Assembly: GCF_024298825.1 (NCBI RefSeq) | Contig: NZ_CP101153.1 | Location: forward strand, 1-64,000 | Direction of reading: 5' to 3' | DNA: 64,000 nt | Origin: Haloglomus salinum | Lineage (GTDB): Archaea; Halobacteriota; Halobacteria; Halobacteriales; Haloarculaceae | Part shown: positions 34,745 to 43,301 of the stretch, piece by piece | Layout of the letters: each line of letters begins with the position of its first letter | Numbering within the stretch: the stretch's first letter is position 1 | Position numbers and translations under genes: made by a program | Notes under the pieces: model-generated | What the model was told of the DNA's origin: nothing | What the model saw: the letters and a program-made list of their open reading frames with translations, nothing else | Database searches by the model: none

Positions 34745-36052
34745 ATGATAGGCATCGTCGGTGGCGGTATCGCCGGACTCGCCGCCGCCCACCGGCTGCA
34801 GAAGCGCGGCCACGACGTGACTGTCTTCGAGGCCAGTGACGACCTCGGCGGCCTGGCCGCCACCTACGAGACGGGGGGCGACCCCATCGAGAAGTTCTAC
34901 CACCACCTCTCGAAGTCCGAGGAGACCATCGTCGAACTCGCCGAGGACCTCGGCCTCGGCGACGCAGTCGAGTGGCGTGTCGGGCAGAACGCCTACTACG
35001 TCGACGGGACCGTCCACCCGCTGGACACGCCCGGCGAGATTCTGGCGTACCCACACCTCTCGCTCTACGACAAGTTCCGGCTCGGGATGCTCACGCTGGA
35101 GGTCGACGTACGTGGCGGCATCCCCTCGTTCGACACGTACGACGACCTCGCGGACTTCGAGGACGTCCCCATCCGCGAGTTCCTGCTGGAGCACACGACC
35201 CGAGGCGTGTACGAGTTCTTCTTCGAGCCGCTGCTGGACGCGAAGTTCGGCTCCCGGAAGGAGGACGTGAGCGCGGCGTGGCTGCTCGGCCGCATCAAGT
35301 TCCGCGGCGAGCGCGACCTCCGACGCGGGGAGATACTCGGCTATCTCGACGGGGGCTTCGCCCAGTTGCTCGACGCACTCGTCGAGGACGTGGGCCACGA
35401 CAACATCGAGACAGGGGCCCGCGTCACGGGCATCCAGCACAGCGACAGCGTCGAGTCCGTGACCGTCGAAACCGACGGCGGCACGACCGACCACGAGGTG
35501 GACGCGCTCGTGGTGGCGACGATGCCCCATCTCCTCGAACACTGGGTCGGCTACGAGTGCGACATCGACTTCCAGGGCTCGGTCTGTGCGGTCCTCGGGA
35601 TGGACGAGCAGCTGATGGACACCTACTGGCTCAACATCGCCGACGACGCACCCTTCGGCGCGCTCATCGAACACACCAACTTCGTCCCCGAGGAGCGCTA
35701 CGGCGGTGAACACCTGCTCTACGCCGCCAGCTACGTGCAGGACATGGACGAGGAACTCTGGCAGATGGACGACGCCGAGGTGCGTGAACACTGGCTCGCG
35801 GGCATCGAGGACCTGTTCCCCGACTTCGACCGCTCGACGGTCGAGTGGATGGAGGTCGGACGGAACCCGCGCACGGCGCCGGTGTACGAGCGCGGCTACC
35901 TGGAGAAGGTGGTCCCCTACGACCTCGGCGACGACGTGGCCGATGGGCTCTACTACGCGGGGATGGCCTCGCGAGCACAGTACCCCGAGCGGTCGCTGAA
36001 CGGCGCGGTCGTGGCCGGCTACGAGTGCGCCGACCGCATCGACGGGCTCTGA
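34745..36052 (+). CDS. FAD/NAD(P)-dependent oxidoreductase (protoporphyrinogen oxidase / amine oxidase-like)
   Basis: A 435-aa flavoprotein. The N-terminus MIGIVGGGIAGLAAAHRLQK is the FAD-binding GxGxxG loop, followed by VTVFEASDDLGGLA. A second conserved block is GGFAQLLDALVEDV, and the C-terminal GLYYAGMASRAQYPERSLNG is the FAD-binding return seen in HemY/UGM/amine oxidase-like proteins. The EKFYHHLSKSEE segment is characteristic of a subgroup often linked to sugar or isoprenoid metabolism. Substrate unknown. GCCTTACA about 27 bases upstream supports a leaderless start. It is monocistronic. Confidence 0.88.
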   Translation: MIGIVGGGIAGLAAAHRLQKRGHDVTVFEASDDLGGLAATYETGGDPIEKFYHHLSKSEETIVELAEDLGLGDAVEWRVGQNAYYVDGTVHPLDTPGEILAYPHLSLYDKFRLGMLTLEVDVRGGIPSFDTYDDLADFEDVPIREFLLEHTTRGVYEFFFEPLLDAKFGSRKEDVSAAWLLGRIKFRGERDLRRGEILGYLDGGFAQLLDALVEDVGHDNIETGARVTGIQHSDSVESVTVETDGGTTDHEVDALVVATMPHLLEHWVGYECDIDFQGSVCAVLGMDEQLMDTYWLNIADDAPFGALIEHTNFVPEERYGGEHLLYAASYVQDMDEELWQMDDAEVREHWLAGIEDLFPDFDRSTVEWMEVGRNPRTAPVYERGYLEKVVPYDLGDDVADGLYYAGMASRAQYPERSLNGAVVAGYECADRIDGL

Positions 36053-36106
36053 GCGACGGCGCACCGATAGCGCTCGGACGGATAGCCGAGAGCCAGATTG
36101 TTCCTG

Positions 36107-36139
36107 TATTCGACATATTATCCCTTAATATTCGACATA
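36107..36139. repeat. Two 11-base direct repeats spaced by 22 bases
   Basis: TATTCGACATA occurs at 36107-36117 and 36129-36139, in an AT-rich stretch between the convergent FAD oxidoreductase and M50 genes. The remaining sequence (36053-36188) holds no gene. The AT richness suits transcript ends. The spaced repeat could instead be a binding site. Confidence 0.7.
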
Positions 36140-36188
36140 GCAGACCTGCCTAGGCAATAAAATCCCAATCGAGTGCTTCTATCCCGTC

Positions 36189-37415
36189 TCAGATCTCCCG
36201 TGACTGGTCACGCTCCGTGCCGCGTCGGAGCGAGGGCGCCCCGGACTCGCCGCCGGAGGACTGGATGATGTCGAGCGCCGTCATCAGGTCCGTCCGCGAG
36301 ATGATGCCGGTGAACGCCCCCTCCTCGTGCCCACTATCTTCGCGGACGACGACGAGGCGACCGACGCCGTGCTCCTGCATCCGGGAGAACGCCTCCATCG
36401 CGTCCTCACCGGGGTCGATGGTGTGGAGGTCGCGCGACATTATCTCCTCGACACGGTAGGCGTCGCGCTCGACCTCGTCGACCTTCCGGGCGTCCTCCAG
36501 CGTGACCATCCCGACGAGCCGGTCGTTCTGGACCACGGGGAAGCCGGTGTGGCGGGTGCGGAACATCCGGTCGACCAGGGCCGCGACCGATGTCTCCGCG
36601 TCGACGGTGTCGACGTCTTCGACGGGCGTCATCACGTCTCCGACGGAGACGCCCTCGAACGCCGCGCGTAGCATCGTCTGCTGGGCCTCCGAGGAGGCAC
36701 CCATGTAGATGAAGAAGGCGATGGCGACGAGGTAGAGGTTGATGCCGGCCCCACCGAACAGGGCGAAGAAGCCCAGGAGGAAGGCGAAGGCCTTGCCGAC
36801 CGCCGCGGCACGACGGGTCGCCACGGCGTACGGCTGGTTGCGGGCCCACAGCGCGCGGAGGACGCGTCCCCCGTCCATCGGGAAGCCGGGGAGCATGTTG
36901 AACGCCGCTAACGCGACGTTGGTGAGCGCGAGATAGCCCAGCGTGAAGGAGATGGCAGCGGCCGCGACGCCACCGGAGCCGGGGAAGACGCGGAACGCGA
37001 GGAAGAAGGCGCCCCCGAGCAGGACGCTCACGATGGGACCGGCGATGGCGATGTACAGTTCCTGCCGCCAGTCGTCCGGGAAGCGCGAGAGCTGGGCGAC
37101 GCCACCGAACAGCCAGAGTTTGATGGAGGTGATCTCCACGTCGTAGCGCATCGCCACGACACTGTGCCCGAGCTCGTGGAGCAGCACGCTGGCGAACAGC
37201 GCGATGGCGGCGGCGGTGCCGATGCCGAACGCAATCGCTGGCTCGCCCGTCAGCGGCGCTACGGCGATAGCCGTGCCGAACACGTCGTTCAGGATGCCGA
37301 CCCACTCTCCGACCTGCGACCCGATGACGTACGCGAACACCGGGAGGATGAGGAGGAAGGTCAGGTCCAGCTCGATCGGGATGCCGAGGATGCTCCCGAT
37401 CCGATAGCTTGGCAT
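36189..37415 (-). CDS. Site-2-type (M50) membrane metalloprotease with CBS domains
   Basis: An intramembrane zinc protease of 408 aa. Several transmembrane helices are present. HELGH at residues 80-84 and LPGFPMDGGRVLRA supply the zinc ligands. Two CBS domains follow in the C-terminal half: SVGDVMTPVEDVDTVDA with DRLVGMVTLEDARKV, and IMSRDLHTIDPGED with GIISRTDLMTAL. CBS pairs usually bind adenosyl ligands and would gate the protease. An archaeal S2P of this type likely releases membrane-bound factors. The target is unknown. A TTCAAG-containing element lies near -27. Confidence 0.92.
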   Translation of the reverse strand: MPSYRIGSILGIPIELDLTFLLILPVFAYVIGSQVGEWVGILNDVFGTAIAVAPLTGEPAIAFGIGTAAAIALFASVLLHELGHSVVAMRYDVEITSIKLWLFGGVAQLSRFPDDWRQELYIAIAGPIVSVLLGGAFFLAFRVFPGSGGVAAAAISFTLGYLALTNVALAAFNMLPGFPMDGGRVLRALWARNQPYAVATRRAAAVGKAFAFLLGFFALFGGAGINLYLVAIAFFIYMGASSEAQQTMLRAAFEGVSVGDVMTPVEDVDTVDAETSVAALVDRMFRTRHTGFPVVQNDRLVGMVTLEDARKVDEVERDAYRVEEIMSRDLHTIDPGEDAMEAFSRMQEHGVGRLVVVREDSGHEEGAFTGIISRTDLMTALDIIQSSGGESGAPSLRRGTERDQSREI

Positions 37416-37478
37416 ACCGGCGCTAGGCCGCCGAGGGGCTTGAAGCCACGGCCATCGTGATGCAGGGTTGCAACCAGC

Positions 37479-38249
37479 TCACCCGTCGTCACTCGTGCCG
37501 GACCGGGTGTTCTCCCCGACCTGGGTGTCCGCGTCCGGCTCGACCAGTTTGACCTCGTCGCGGAGCCAGGTGGTCGCCTCGTCCAGTTTCTCGGGGTCGT
37601 CGCTCCGGAGTTTCAGCCGATTGTGACCGGCCTCCCGGTCCGGGTAACAGCCCACCTGCACGCCGAACCGGTTCCGGACGCCGTCGAGTCGCTCGATGAG
37701 GTTGGCCTCCGGTTCGGTCGTGTACAGCACCCGCGACTCCACGTCCCCCGCGAACTCCTCGGCGACGCCCTCGAACATGCGCTGCATCTCACCGGGAATG
37801 CCGGGGAGGACGTAGACGTTCTCGACGACGGCGCCCGGCGAGAGGCCGGCGTCGTTGATGAGCGGGCGTGCACCCGCCGGGATGGCGGCCTCGGCTTCGA
37901 TATCCACGTTCAGGTCCGGGTACGAGTCCGTGATGGCTTTCAGTGTCCGTTCGAGGTCGGCGCGCGCGAGGTCGTTCTCCTCGAGCGGTCGGTCGAAGGC
38001 CGCGGCGACAGCGTCCATCGTCAGGTCGTCCGGTGTCCCGCCGAGCCCACCCGTCACGATGACGGCATCGTAGCGGTCGGCGTACTCCTGGACGGCGTCG
38101 GCGATGGCGGCCTCCACGTCCGGCACGGTGAGGACCCGCCGGACATCGACCCCTCGTTCGGTCAGCTCGCGGGCCAGCCACGTCGCATTCGTGTTCTCCG
38201 TATCGCCTGCGAGGAGTTCGTCGCCAACGGTGACCAGCGCTGCGTCCAT
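37479..38249 (-). CDS. CinA-like molybdopterin-binding domain protein
   Basis: A 256-aa protein of the MoaB/Mog fold found in competence-damage-inducible CinA. Characteristic blocks are VTVGDELLAGDTENTNATWL, DAVIVTGGLGGTPDDLTMDAV and VVENVYVLPGIPGEMQRMF. The deamidase half of bacterial CinA is absent, as in other archaeal proteins of this family. It could have nucleotide pyrophosphatase activity (COG1058), which is known for relatives but untested here. CTTAT at about -27 supports the start. It diverges from the carotenoid oxygenase. Confidence 0.9.
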   Translation of the reverse strand: MDAALVTVGDELLAGDTENTNATWLARELTERGVDVRRVLTVPDVEAAIADAVQEYADRYDAVIVTGGLGGTPDDLTMDAVAAAFDRPLEENDLARADLERTLKAITDSYPDLNVDIEAEAAIPAGARPLINDAGLSPGAVVENVYVLPGIPGEMQRMFEGVAEEFAGDVESRVLYTTEPEANLIERLDGVRNRFGVQVGCYPDREAGHNRLKLRSDDPEKLDEATTWLRDEVKLVEPDADTQVGENTRSGTSDDG

Positions 38250-38358
38250 ACCACTGGCGAGGCGGGGCGTCGGGATAAGTCGGGCGGGACGGCTGTCGGT
38301 CTCGCCTGTACCCGCCCTCGCACCGTAGCTACTTGCCCCGGCCGTCCGTACTGTTGCT

Positions 38359-39855
38359 GTGGCGAATCCCGCAACGTCAGGACTGGCAAGCCAGTACGAG
38401 GAAGTGTCTGCCGACCTCGCGGTCGCGGGGACGCTCCCCGGCTGGCTGGAGGGGACCTACCTCGTCAACGGCCCCGGCACCTTCGAGGCCGGCGACACGG
38501 ACCTCCGCCACTGGTTCGACCCGTTCGGGATGCTCCGACGGCTCGATATCGGCGACGGCGAGGTCCGCTACCGCAACCGGCACGTCGACAGTCGCGACCG
38601 GCGCTACGCCGACGCCGGCAAGGGGGTCCGGACCCCGTTCCCCGGGACACCGCCGGACCGCTGGCTCCCCCGACGCGTCTACCAGACGGTCGCAGGTGTG
38701 TTCCCGGACAACCCGGTCATCGGCGTCGCTCGTGTCGCCGGGACCGACCTCGCGGTCACGGAGTCGCGCTGGGCGCAGGCCGTCGACGAGGGCGGCGAGT
38801 GGCTCGGCCGAGTGGACGAGACCGCGGGCCTGGACTGCGACCTCACGCTCGGCCACCGACACTGGGTCCCGGAGCAGGACGGCGGGCCAGCGTTCCTCGA
38901 ACTCGGGGTCACCTACGGTCGCAACGTCGAATACACGCTGTTCCGGCGGCCCGACGACCCGGATGCACCGACCGTGACGGGCGGCGGCGACGTTCCCATC
39001 CCGGCGCCCGAACCGCTCGCGACGCTCGCGTTCGAGAACCTCCCGTACGTCCACGCGTTCGCACTCACCGAGCGGTACGTCGTCGTTCCGGAACTCCCGT
39101 TCGGCCTCGACGCCTCGGTGCTGCTGCGGAGCGCCCTCACCCGCGAGACCTTCCTCGATGGCTTCACCAGCTTCGACCGCGACGCCCGGTTCCACGTCCT
39201 CACGCGCGAGGGCGAGCGCGTGGCGACGGTCCCGGCGGACCCGTTATTCGTCTACCACGTCGCCAACGCGTACGAGGTGGGCGGCGACACGGACGAACTC
39301 GTCATCGACCTCGTCGCCTTCGCGGACGAACGGGCCGTGACCGGTCTCACGCTCGAGAACCTGCGGAGCGACGATGTCGACCTGCCGGCCGGCGACCTCG
39401 TGCGCTATCGACTCCCGCTGGACGGCGGCGAATCGGCTCGCGCCACCCGCGCACTGCTCCTGTCGGGCCCCGTGGAGTTCCCCACCATCGACTACCGGCG
39501 GAACGGCCGCGAACACCGCTACGTCTACTGCGCCGAGACCCGGCGCGACGGCCCGCTTCCCTCGCACCTCGCGAAGGTGGATACCGAGCGGGGCCCGGGC
39601 TACGCCGACCGCTGGAGCGAACCGGGCTGCTACCCCGGCGAGCCGGTGTTCGTGCCGGCAGCCCGCGAGGGCCAGGAAAAAGACGGCGTCGTCCTCTCGC
39701 TGGTGCTGGACACCGACGCCGACCGGACGTTCCTGCTGGTGCTGGATGCCGGGTCGTTCCGCGAACTCGCGCGGGCTCGGCTCCCGCACCGACTCCCGTT
39801 CGCGTTCCACGGAGAGTTCTACGGACCGACGACTCCCGGGCGGAGTGTGCAGTAG
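38359..39855 (+). CDS. Carotenoid cleavage oxygenase (RPE65/BCO family)
   Basis: A non-heme iron dioxygenase that cleaves carotenoid double bonds to apocarotenals. The 498-aa protein has the family opening LPGWLEGTYLVNGPGTFEAG and four spaced histidines that fit the iron ligands: LGHRHW, YVHAFALTE, VYHVANAYE and FAFHGEFYG. Loops between them contain FDGFTSFDRDARFHVL-like carotenoid oxygenase blocks. The GTG at 38359 is favoured, since TACTTG sits at -27. A retinal-forming role for bacteriorhodopsin chromophore is conceivable, but no opsin gene is in the window, and the substrate is unproven. Confidence 0.9.
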   Translation: MANPATSGLASQYEEVSADLAVAGTLPGWLEGTYLVNGPGTFEAGDTDLRHWFDPFGMLRRLDIGDGEVRYRNRHVDSRDRRYADAGKGVRTPFPGTPPDRWLPRRVYQTVAGVFPDNPVIGVARVAGTDLAVTESRWAQAVDEGGEWLGRVDETAGLDCDLTLGHRHWVPEQDGGPAFLELGVTYGRNVEYTLFRRPDDPDAPTVTGGGDVPIPAPEPLATLAFENLPYVHAFALTERYVVVPELPFGLDASVLLRSALTRETFLDGFTSFDRDARFHVLTREGERVATVPADPLFVYHVANAYEVGGDTDELVIDLVAFADERAVTGLTLENLRSDDVDLPAGDLVRYRLPLDGGESARATRALLLSGPVEFPTIDYRRNGREHRYVYCAETRRDGPLPSHLAKVDTERGPGYADRWSEPGCYPGEPVFVPAAREGQEKDGVVLSLVLDTDADRTFLLVLDAGSFRELARARLPHRLPFAFHGEFYGPTTPGRSVQ

Positions 39856-39907
39856 CCCCGAGCGCAGAGACCGACCTCGAACCACCGTATCTTCATAATT
39901 TTCGTTA

Positions 39908-40750
39908 TTAATGACGTGTATCAGATGTTGTTCTTGAACTGCCCGAAATGCTAGCGAGCTCACGGAGTCTATCACGGGCGATGTTCCCGAACTCCGCCCG
40001 CCGGTGACAGGACGGACAGAGACAGACGACGTTATCGAGTCGGTGGGCATCCTCGCGTTCACGGTCCGGTGCTTCCGCGTACGCCCGCATGGGAACGATG
40101 TGATGGACATCGGGGTTCCGTCCGAGTTCCTCCACATCCGTCCCGCAGACGACGCAGGTCCGGTCGTCGCGCTCGAGCGCCTGCCGCCTGACCTCGCGCC
40201 AGTCGCCCCGGTAGTTGGGCATCCCACCACCCAGCCAGTTGGGGTGGCCCTCGCCGGTGAACGCCTCGGAGAGCCAGTCGTACTGGCAGTCGCGAGAGCA
40301 GAAGACGTGTTCGCCCTTGATATCGCCCGGCTTCCGCTCGGTCGTGCTGCCACAGGTATCACACTCGAGCTCCCGGACGCCGCCGGTCCAGCGACCGTGG
40401 TTCGAGCCGGACGTATCCGGCCTGTATCGCCAGTCCTCGGATTCTACGCAGTCCGGACAGTAGCTCCCCGGTTTCTCGGAGGGGTAATAGGAGAACGCGT
40501 CACCGCAGATATCACAGGTCGTCTCCGCCTTTCCGCCCTTCCAGTTGGGATTGTTCTCCCCCTCGAACGAGACTGCCCCGTCCCTGCAACTCTCGGAGCA
40601 GTACTTCCGCTCGTGTTCGCTGTGGAAGGCAGCTCCGCAGGCTGCACACGTCCGATTCGGTAGCAGCTCGTCGTGGACGGCGCTATGATGCACCCCCAGC
40701 CCCCGCGTCGACTCGAAGGTCTCGCCACAGGTCGGACACCGCTCGGTCAT
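39908..40750 (-). CDS. HNH endonuclease with NUMOD3-like motifs and zinc knuckles
   Basis: 280 aa. The N-terminal C2H2-type finger (CPTCGETF, then HHSAVH) is followed by several CxxC knuckles (CAACG, CDICGDAF, CPDC, CDTCG). Three NUMOD3-like motifs, NNPNWKGGK, SNHGRWTGG and EGHPNWLGG, are typical DNA-binding modules of homing endonucleases. The C-terminal HNH domain has CVVCG, DVHHIVP and CLCPSCHRRAE. Such proteins are often mobile or encoded in selfish elements. It is 135 bases from tRNA-His and on the same strand. A CTTTTC element lies near -27. No intron or intein around it is evident. Confidence 0.85.
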   Translation of the reverse strand: MTERCPTCGETFESTRGLGVHHSAVHDELLPNRTCAACGAAFHSEHERKYCSESCRDGAVSFEGENNPNWKGGKAETTCDICGDAFSYYPSEKPGSYCPDCVESEDWRYRPDTSGSNHGRWTGGVRELECDTCGSTTERKPGDIKGEHVFCSRDCQYDWLSEAFTGEGHPNWLGGGMPNYRGDWREVRRQALERDDRTCVVCGTDVEELGRNPDVHHIVPMRAYAEAPDREREDAHRLDNVVCLCPSCHRRAEFGNIARDRLRELASISGSSRTTSDTRH

Positions 40751-40825
40751 AGCAGGTCGTGCTTCGTCACGCCTGAAAAGGTTCGAGCGACGGGATGGAA
40801 GCCTCCATGGGAACGTAATTCAGAT

Positions 40826-40844
40826 GGTGAATTTATAAATCACC
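40826..40844. promoter_or_regulatory. AT-rich near-palindrome GGTGAATTTATAAATCACC
   Basis: A 19-base near-perfect palindrome around TTTATAAA, 42 bases beyond the tRNA-His 3' end and 76-94 bases upstream of the HNH gene start, which transcribes the same way. It could be the tRNA terminator, an operator for the endonuclease, or both. The rest of 40751-40885 has no gene. Confidence 0.45.
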
Positions 40845-40885
40845 AAAGCTGTCACTAATTGGTTAGTTCTCCAGATAGAATATCA

Positions 40886-40957
40886 GTCCGGGCGCGGAAA
40901 TCGAATCCGCTTCCCAAGCACCACAAGCTTGGAGGATACCAATACCCCAGCCCGGAC
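40886..40957 (-). tRNA. tRNA-His (anticodon GTG)
   Basis: Read on the minus strand from 40957, this folds as a cloverleaf. An extra 5' G (position -1) pairs with C73, a hallmark of tRNA-His. The acceptor stem is TCCGGGC with GCCCGGA. The anticodon arm is CAAGC-TTGTGGT-GCTTG with anticodon GTG, and the T arm is GCGGA-TTCGATT-TCCGC. There is no intron, and CCA is not encoded. It is the only tRNA gene I could recognise in the window. Confidence 0.97.
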
Positions 40958-40984
40958 ACGCACTTGTAGCAAGGATTGCACGGT

Positions 40985-40995
40985 CAATATACGTT
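40985..40995 (-). promoter_or_regulatory. TATA element of tRNA-His
   Basis: On the minus strand the sequence reads ACGTATATTG, centred about 32 bases upstream of the tRNA 5' end, which fits a haloarchaeal promoter with a very short 5' leader. Confidence 0.6.
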
Positions 40996-41078
40996 ACGCC
41001 TTCCCCGCCTCCCCGCCACACTCACACACACCGGACACCGCGTCGCTTTAGCCGCTCGGCACACAAGGGCGCCCAAGC

Positions 41079-41534
41079 GTGGCCATCACGGACAAGATAT
41101 ACGTCAAGAACCACCGACAGCTGGCCTCGCAGCTGGAGACGAGCTTCCCGAAGGGGGCGTTCTCCGGCGCGACACTGGACATCCTGTTCCAGGGGGAGGG
41201 GCTGTCGAATCTGGACGAGGCGACCCAGGAGCGCGTGCTCGACTTCGCCGAGGACTTCCTCGACTGTGACTGTCAGTCCAACCCCTACTGTGGCCACCCC
41301 GAGGAGAAGTTCATCGGTTACCTGCTGGACCTCCGGGCGCAGGGCATGGGCCCGGAGGCCATCGTGGACGTGATGAGCGACGACTACCTCGTCTACGCGT
41401 ACCCGGGTGACATCCTGAGCTTCCTCGACGACGGCATCCGAACGCTGGAGGCGGCCGAACAGCTGGCGGACGTGGACGGACAGCCCGAGCAGGCCGACCG
41501 AATCCGGCACCGGCGGAAGGACCTGAGCGGGTAG
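41079..41534 (+). CDS. DUF5814-like haloarchaeal protein
   Basis: A 151-aa protein from a GTG start supported by CTTTA about 29-32 bases upstream. It begins VAITDKIYVKNHRQLASQLE (first residue Met when translated), then SFPKGAFSGATLDILFQGEG. It contains a short cysteine cluster CDCQSNPYCGHPEEKFI that may bind metal. The sequence matches a conserved haloarchaeal family, called DUF5814 in my memory, which also occurs fused to the C-terminus of Ski2-like helicases. A standalone copy could act in trans with such a helicase. No helicase is in the window. It converges with the aminotransferase gene. Confidence 0.78.
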   Translation: MAITDKIYVKNHRQLASQLETSFPKGAFSGATLDILFQGEGLSNLDEATQERVLDFAEDFLDCDCQSNPYCGHPEEKFIGYLLDLRAQGMGPEAIVDVMSDDYLVYAYPGDILSFLDDGIRTLEAAEQLADVDGQPEQADRIRHRRKDLSG

Positions 41535-41584
41535 CGAGCGCGCAGAAGGCGTCTCTCCGGGACGCCGTCGGAGTGACCCCGTGT

Positions 41585-42514
41585 TCAGACGTAGGTGAAC
41601 CAGTCGTCGTAGTCGTCGGTCCGGCGCTCGACGATATCGAAGAAGCGCTGCTGGATCTCCTCGGTCACGGGGCCACGCGTCCCGGCACCGATCTCGTTGT
41701 CGTCGACGGTGCGGATTGGCGTGACCTCCGCCGCCGTCCCCGTGAAGAACAGCTCGTCGGCGGTGTAGAGCTGTCCGCGGGCGATTTTCGCTTCCTCGTG
41801 GACCTCGTAGCCCAGGTCCGTCGCGATGTCGATGACGGTCTGTCGGGTGATACCGTCGAGGATGGACTCGGCGAGCCCGGGCGTGTAGATCTCCCCGTCG
41901 TTGACCATGAAGATGTTCTCGCCGGGGCCCTCGGCCACGTCGCCCTCCTTGTTGAGGACGATGGCCTCGACGTAGCCGTTGCCGCGGGCCTCCTCGCCCG
42001 CCAGCATCGAGTTGATGTAGGCGCCGGTGGCCTTCACGTTGGTCGGAATCTGCGAGGAGTGGTGCTTGCGCCACGAGGAGACCATCACGTCGACCCCCTC
42101 CTCGAGGGCCTCCTCGCCGAGGTAGGCACCCCAGGGCCAGCAGGCGATCATCGTGTCGGTCGGGCACTCGCTGGGGCTCACACCGAGGGAGTTGTAGCCG
42201 TAGTAGACCAGCGGCCGGATGTAGCACGACTCCAGGTCCTGCCGGCGGATGAGCTCCAGCGTGGCCTCGGTCAGTTCCTCGCGCGTGTGCTCGATGTCGT
42301 GGTCGAGCGCGGCGGCCGACTCGTAGAGCCGGTCCAGGTGCTCGTCCCAGCGGAAGATAGCGGGCCCTTCCTCCGTGTCGTAGCAGCGGACGCCCTCGAA
42401 GACGGCCGTTCCGTAGTGGAGGCTATGCGTCAGCACGTGAACCTGGGCGTCCTCCCAATCGGTGAACTCACCGTCCATCCAGATGGTGTCGACGTCCATC
42501 TCCTCGAATCCCAT
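41585..42514 (-). CDS. ilvE: Branched-chain amino acid aminotransferase
   Basis: PLP fold-type IV enzyme transferring the amino group between Leu/Ile/Val and 2-oxoglutarate. At 309 aa, it has TIWMDGEFTDWEDAQVHVLTH, GTAVFEGVRCY, YIRPLVYYGYNSLGV, catalytic Lys in TNVKATGAYINSM, EAIVLNKEGDVAEGPGENIF, DGITRQTVI and ELFFTGTAAEVTPIR. The start at 42514 gives the expected N-terminus MGFEEMDVDTIWM. The earlier open frame to 42631 has no homology. An ATTAG element is about 26 bases upstream. It is not in an operon with other ilv genes. Confidence 0.95.
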   Translation of the reverse strand: MGFEEMDVDTIWMDGEFTDWEDAQVHVLTHSLHYGTAVFEGVRCYDTEEGPAIFRWDEHLDRLYESAAALDHDIEHTREELTEATLELIRRQDLESCYIRPLVYYGYNSLGVSPSECPTDTMIACWPWGAYLGEEALEEGVDVMVSSWRKHHSSQIPTNVKATGAYINSMLAGEEARGNGYVEAIVLNKEGDVAEGPGENIFMVNDGEIYTPGLAESILDGITRQTVIDIATDLGYEVHEEAKIARGQLYTADELFFTGTAAEVTPIRTVDDNEIGAGTRGPVTEEIQQRFFDIVERRTDDYDDWFTYV

Positions 42515-42605
42515 ACCCCGACGGTCGTATCGGGGGCTAATGAGTGTTGACGGTCCGTGCGGGTGGCTGGCGCGGCCCGGTGGCCCGCTGGTGTGGCACG
42601 CTCCA

Positions 42606-43256
42606 TCACCCGGCGACCCGCGCGATGTCAACGGCCTCCCGGTAGTTCGATACCGCGAGCAGCAGGTAGCTCGCGGCCAGGAGCGCCCACTCTCGGCGGG
42701 TCAGCGACCAGTCCCGTGGCGAGCCCACACGTTCGAACTCCTCGCGCCAGCGTGGTCCGGACTTCTGGTGCCACAGTATCACCCCACGCGTGGCGACCAC
42801 GACCGCGACGGCCGCCGTGACCTCCATCGGACCGCTCCGGTCGACCAGTACCGCGAGCGAGGGGGATATTCGTGCGCCGGTTCCGACCCCCAGCGACCCG
42901 GTCCCCCACACGGCACCGTACTGGATGGTCTGCACCACGAGAACGAGGTAGCCCAGCGGGGTGTTCACCGAGCGGAACGTGTTCGCACCGATGGCGACCA
43001 GCGAGACGCCGACGTTCCACGCGAACAGTGTCAGGAACTCCCGGGGCACGCTCCCCGCGTAGTCGGCGGTCGCCGCCGGGTTGGCGCCCCGGAGTAGCCC
43101 CTGTGGAAGCAGGTGGTAGCTCCCGACCCATGAGGCAGTGAACACGGCCGCGACCACGAGCCAGAACGCTCCGAAGCGGACGAGTACGTCGTCGTGGTTG
43201 ACGTACCGACCGACGGTCCGAGCGACCCGCTGGCCGCCACCGCTGTCGGCTTCCAT
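42606..43256 (-). CDS. Integral membrane protein, unassigned
   Basis: 216 aa with about five hydrophobic segments: VRFGAFWLVVAAVFTASWVG, FLTLFAWNVGVSLVAIGA, LGYLVLVVQTIQYGAVWG, EVTAAVAVVVATRGVILW and EWALLAASYLLLAVSNY. The layout is faintly like stage II sporulation protein M-type membrane proteins, but I see no decisive motif and do not assign it. TTATA about 27 bases upstream supports the start at 43256. It lies between ilvE and ribB, all leftward, with its own promoter. Confidence 0.72.
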   Translation of the reverse strand: MEADSGGGQRVARTVGRYVNHDDVLVRFGAFWLVVAAVFTASWVGSYHLLPQGLLRGANPAATADYAGSVPREFLTLFAWNVGVSLVAIGANTFRSVNTPLGYLVLVVQTIQYGAVWGTGSLGVGTGARISPSLAVLVDRSGPMEVTAAVAVVVATRGVILWHQKSGPRWREEFERVGSPRDWSLTRREWALLAASYLLLAVSNYREAVDIARVAG

Positions 43257-43301
43257 TGTCGAGTAGTGCCACGCGACCCGGTATAACGATACCCTAGCAG
43301 A

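Noticed and set aside
39908-40957. Interpretation of the HNH gene as part of an intron in tRNA-His
   Set aside because: The tRNA folds completely without an intron, and the HNH gene lies outside it.
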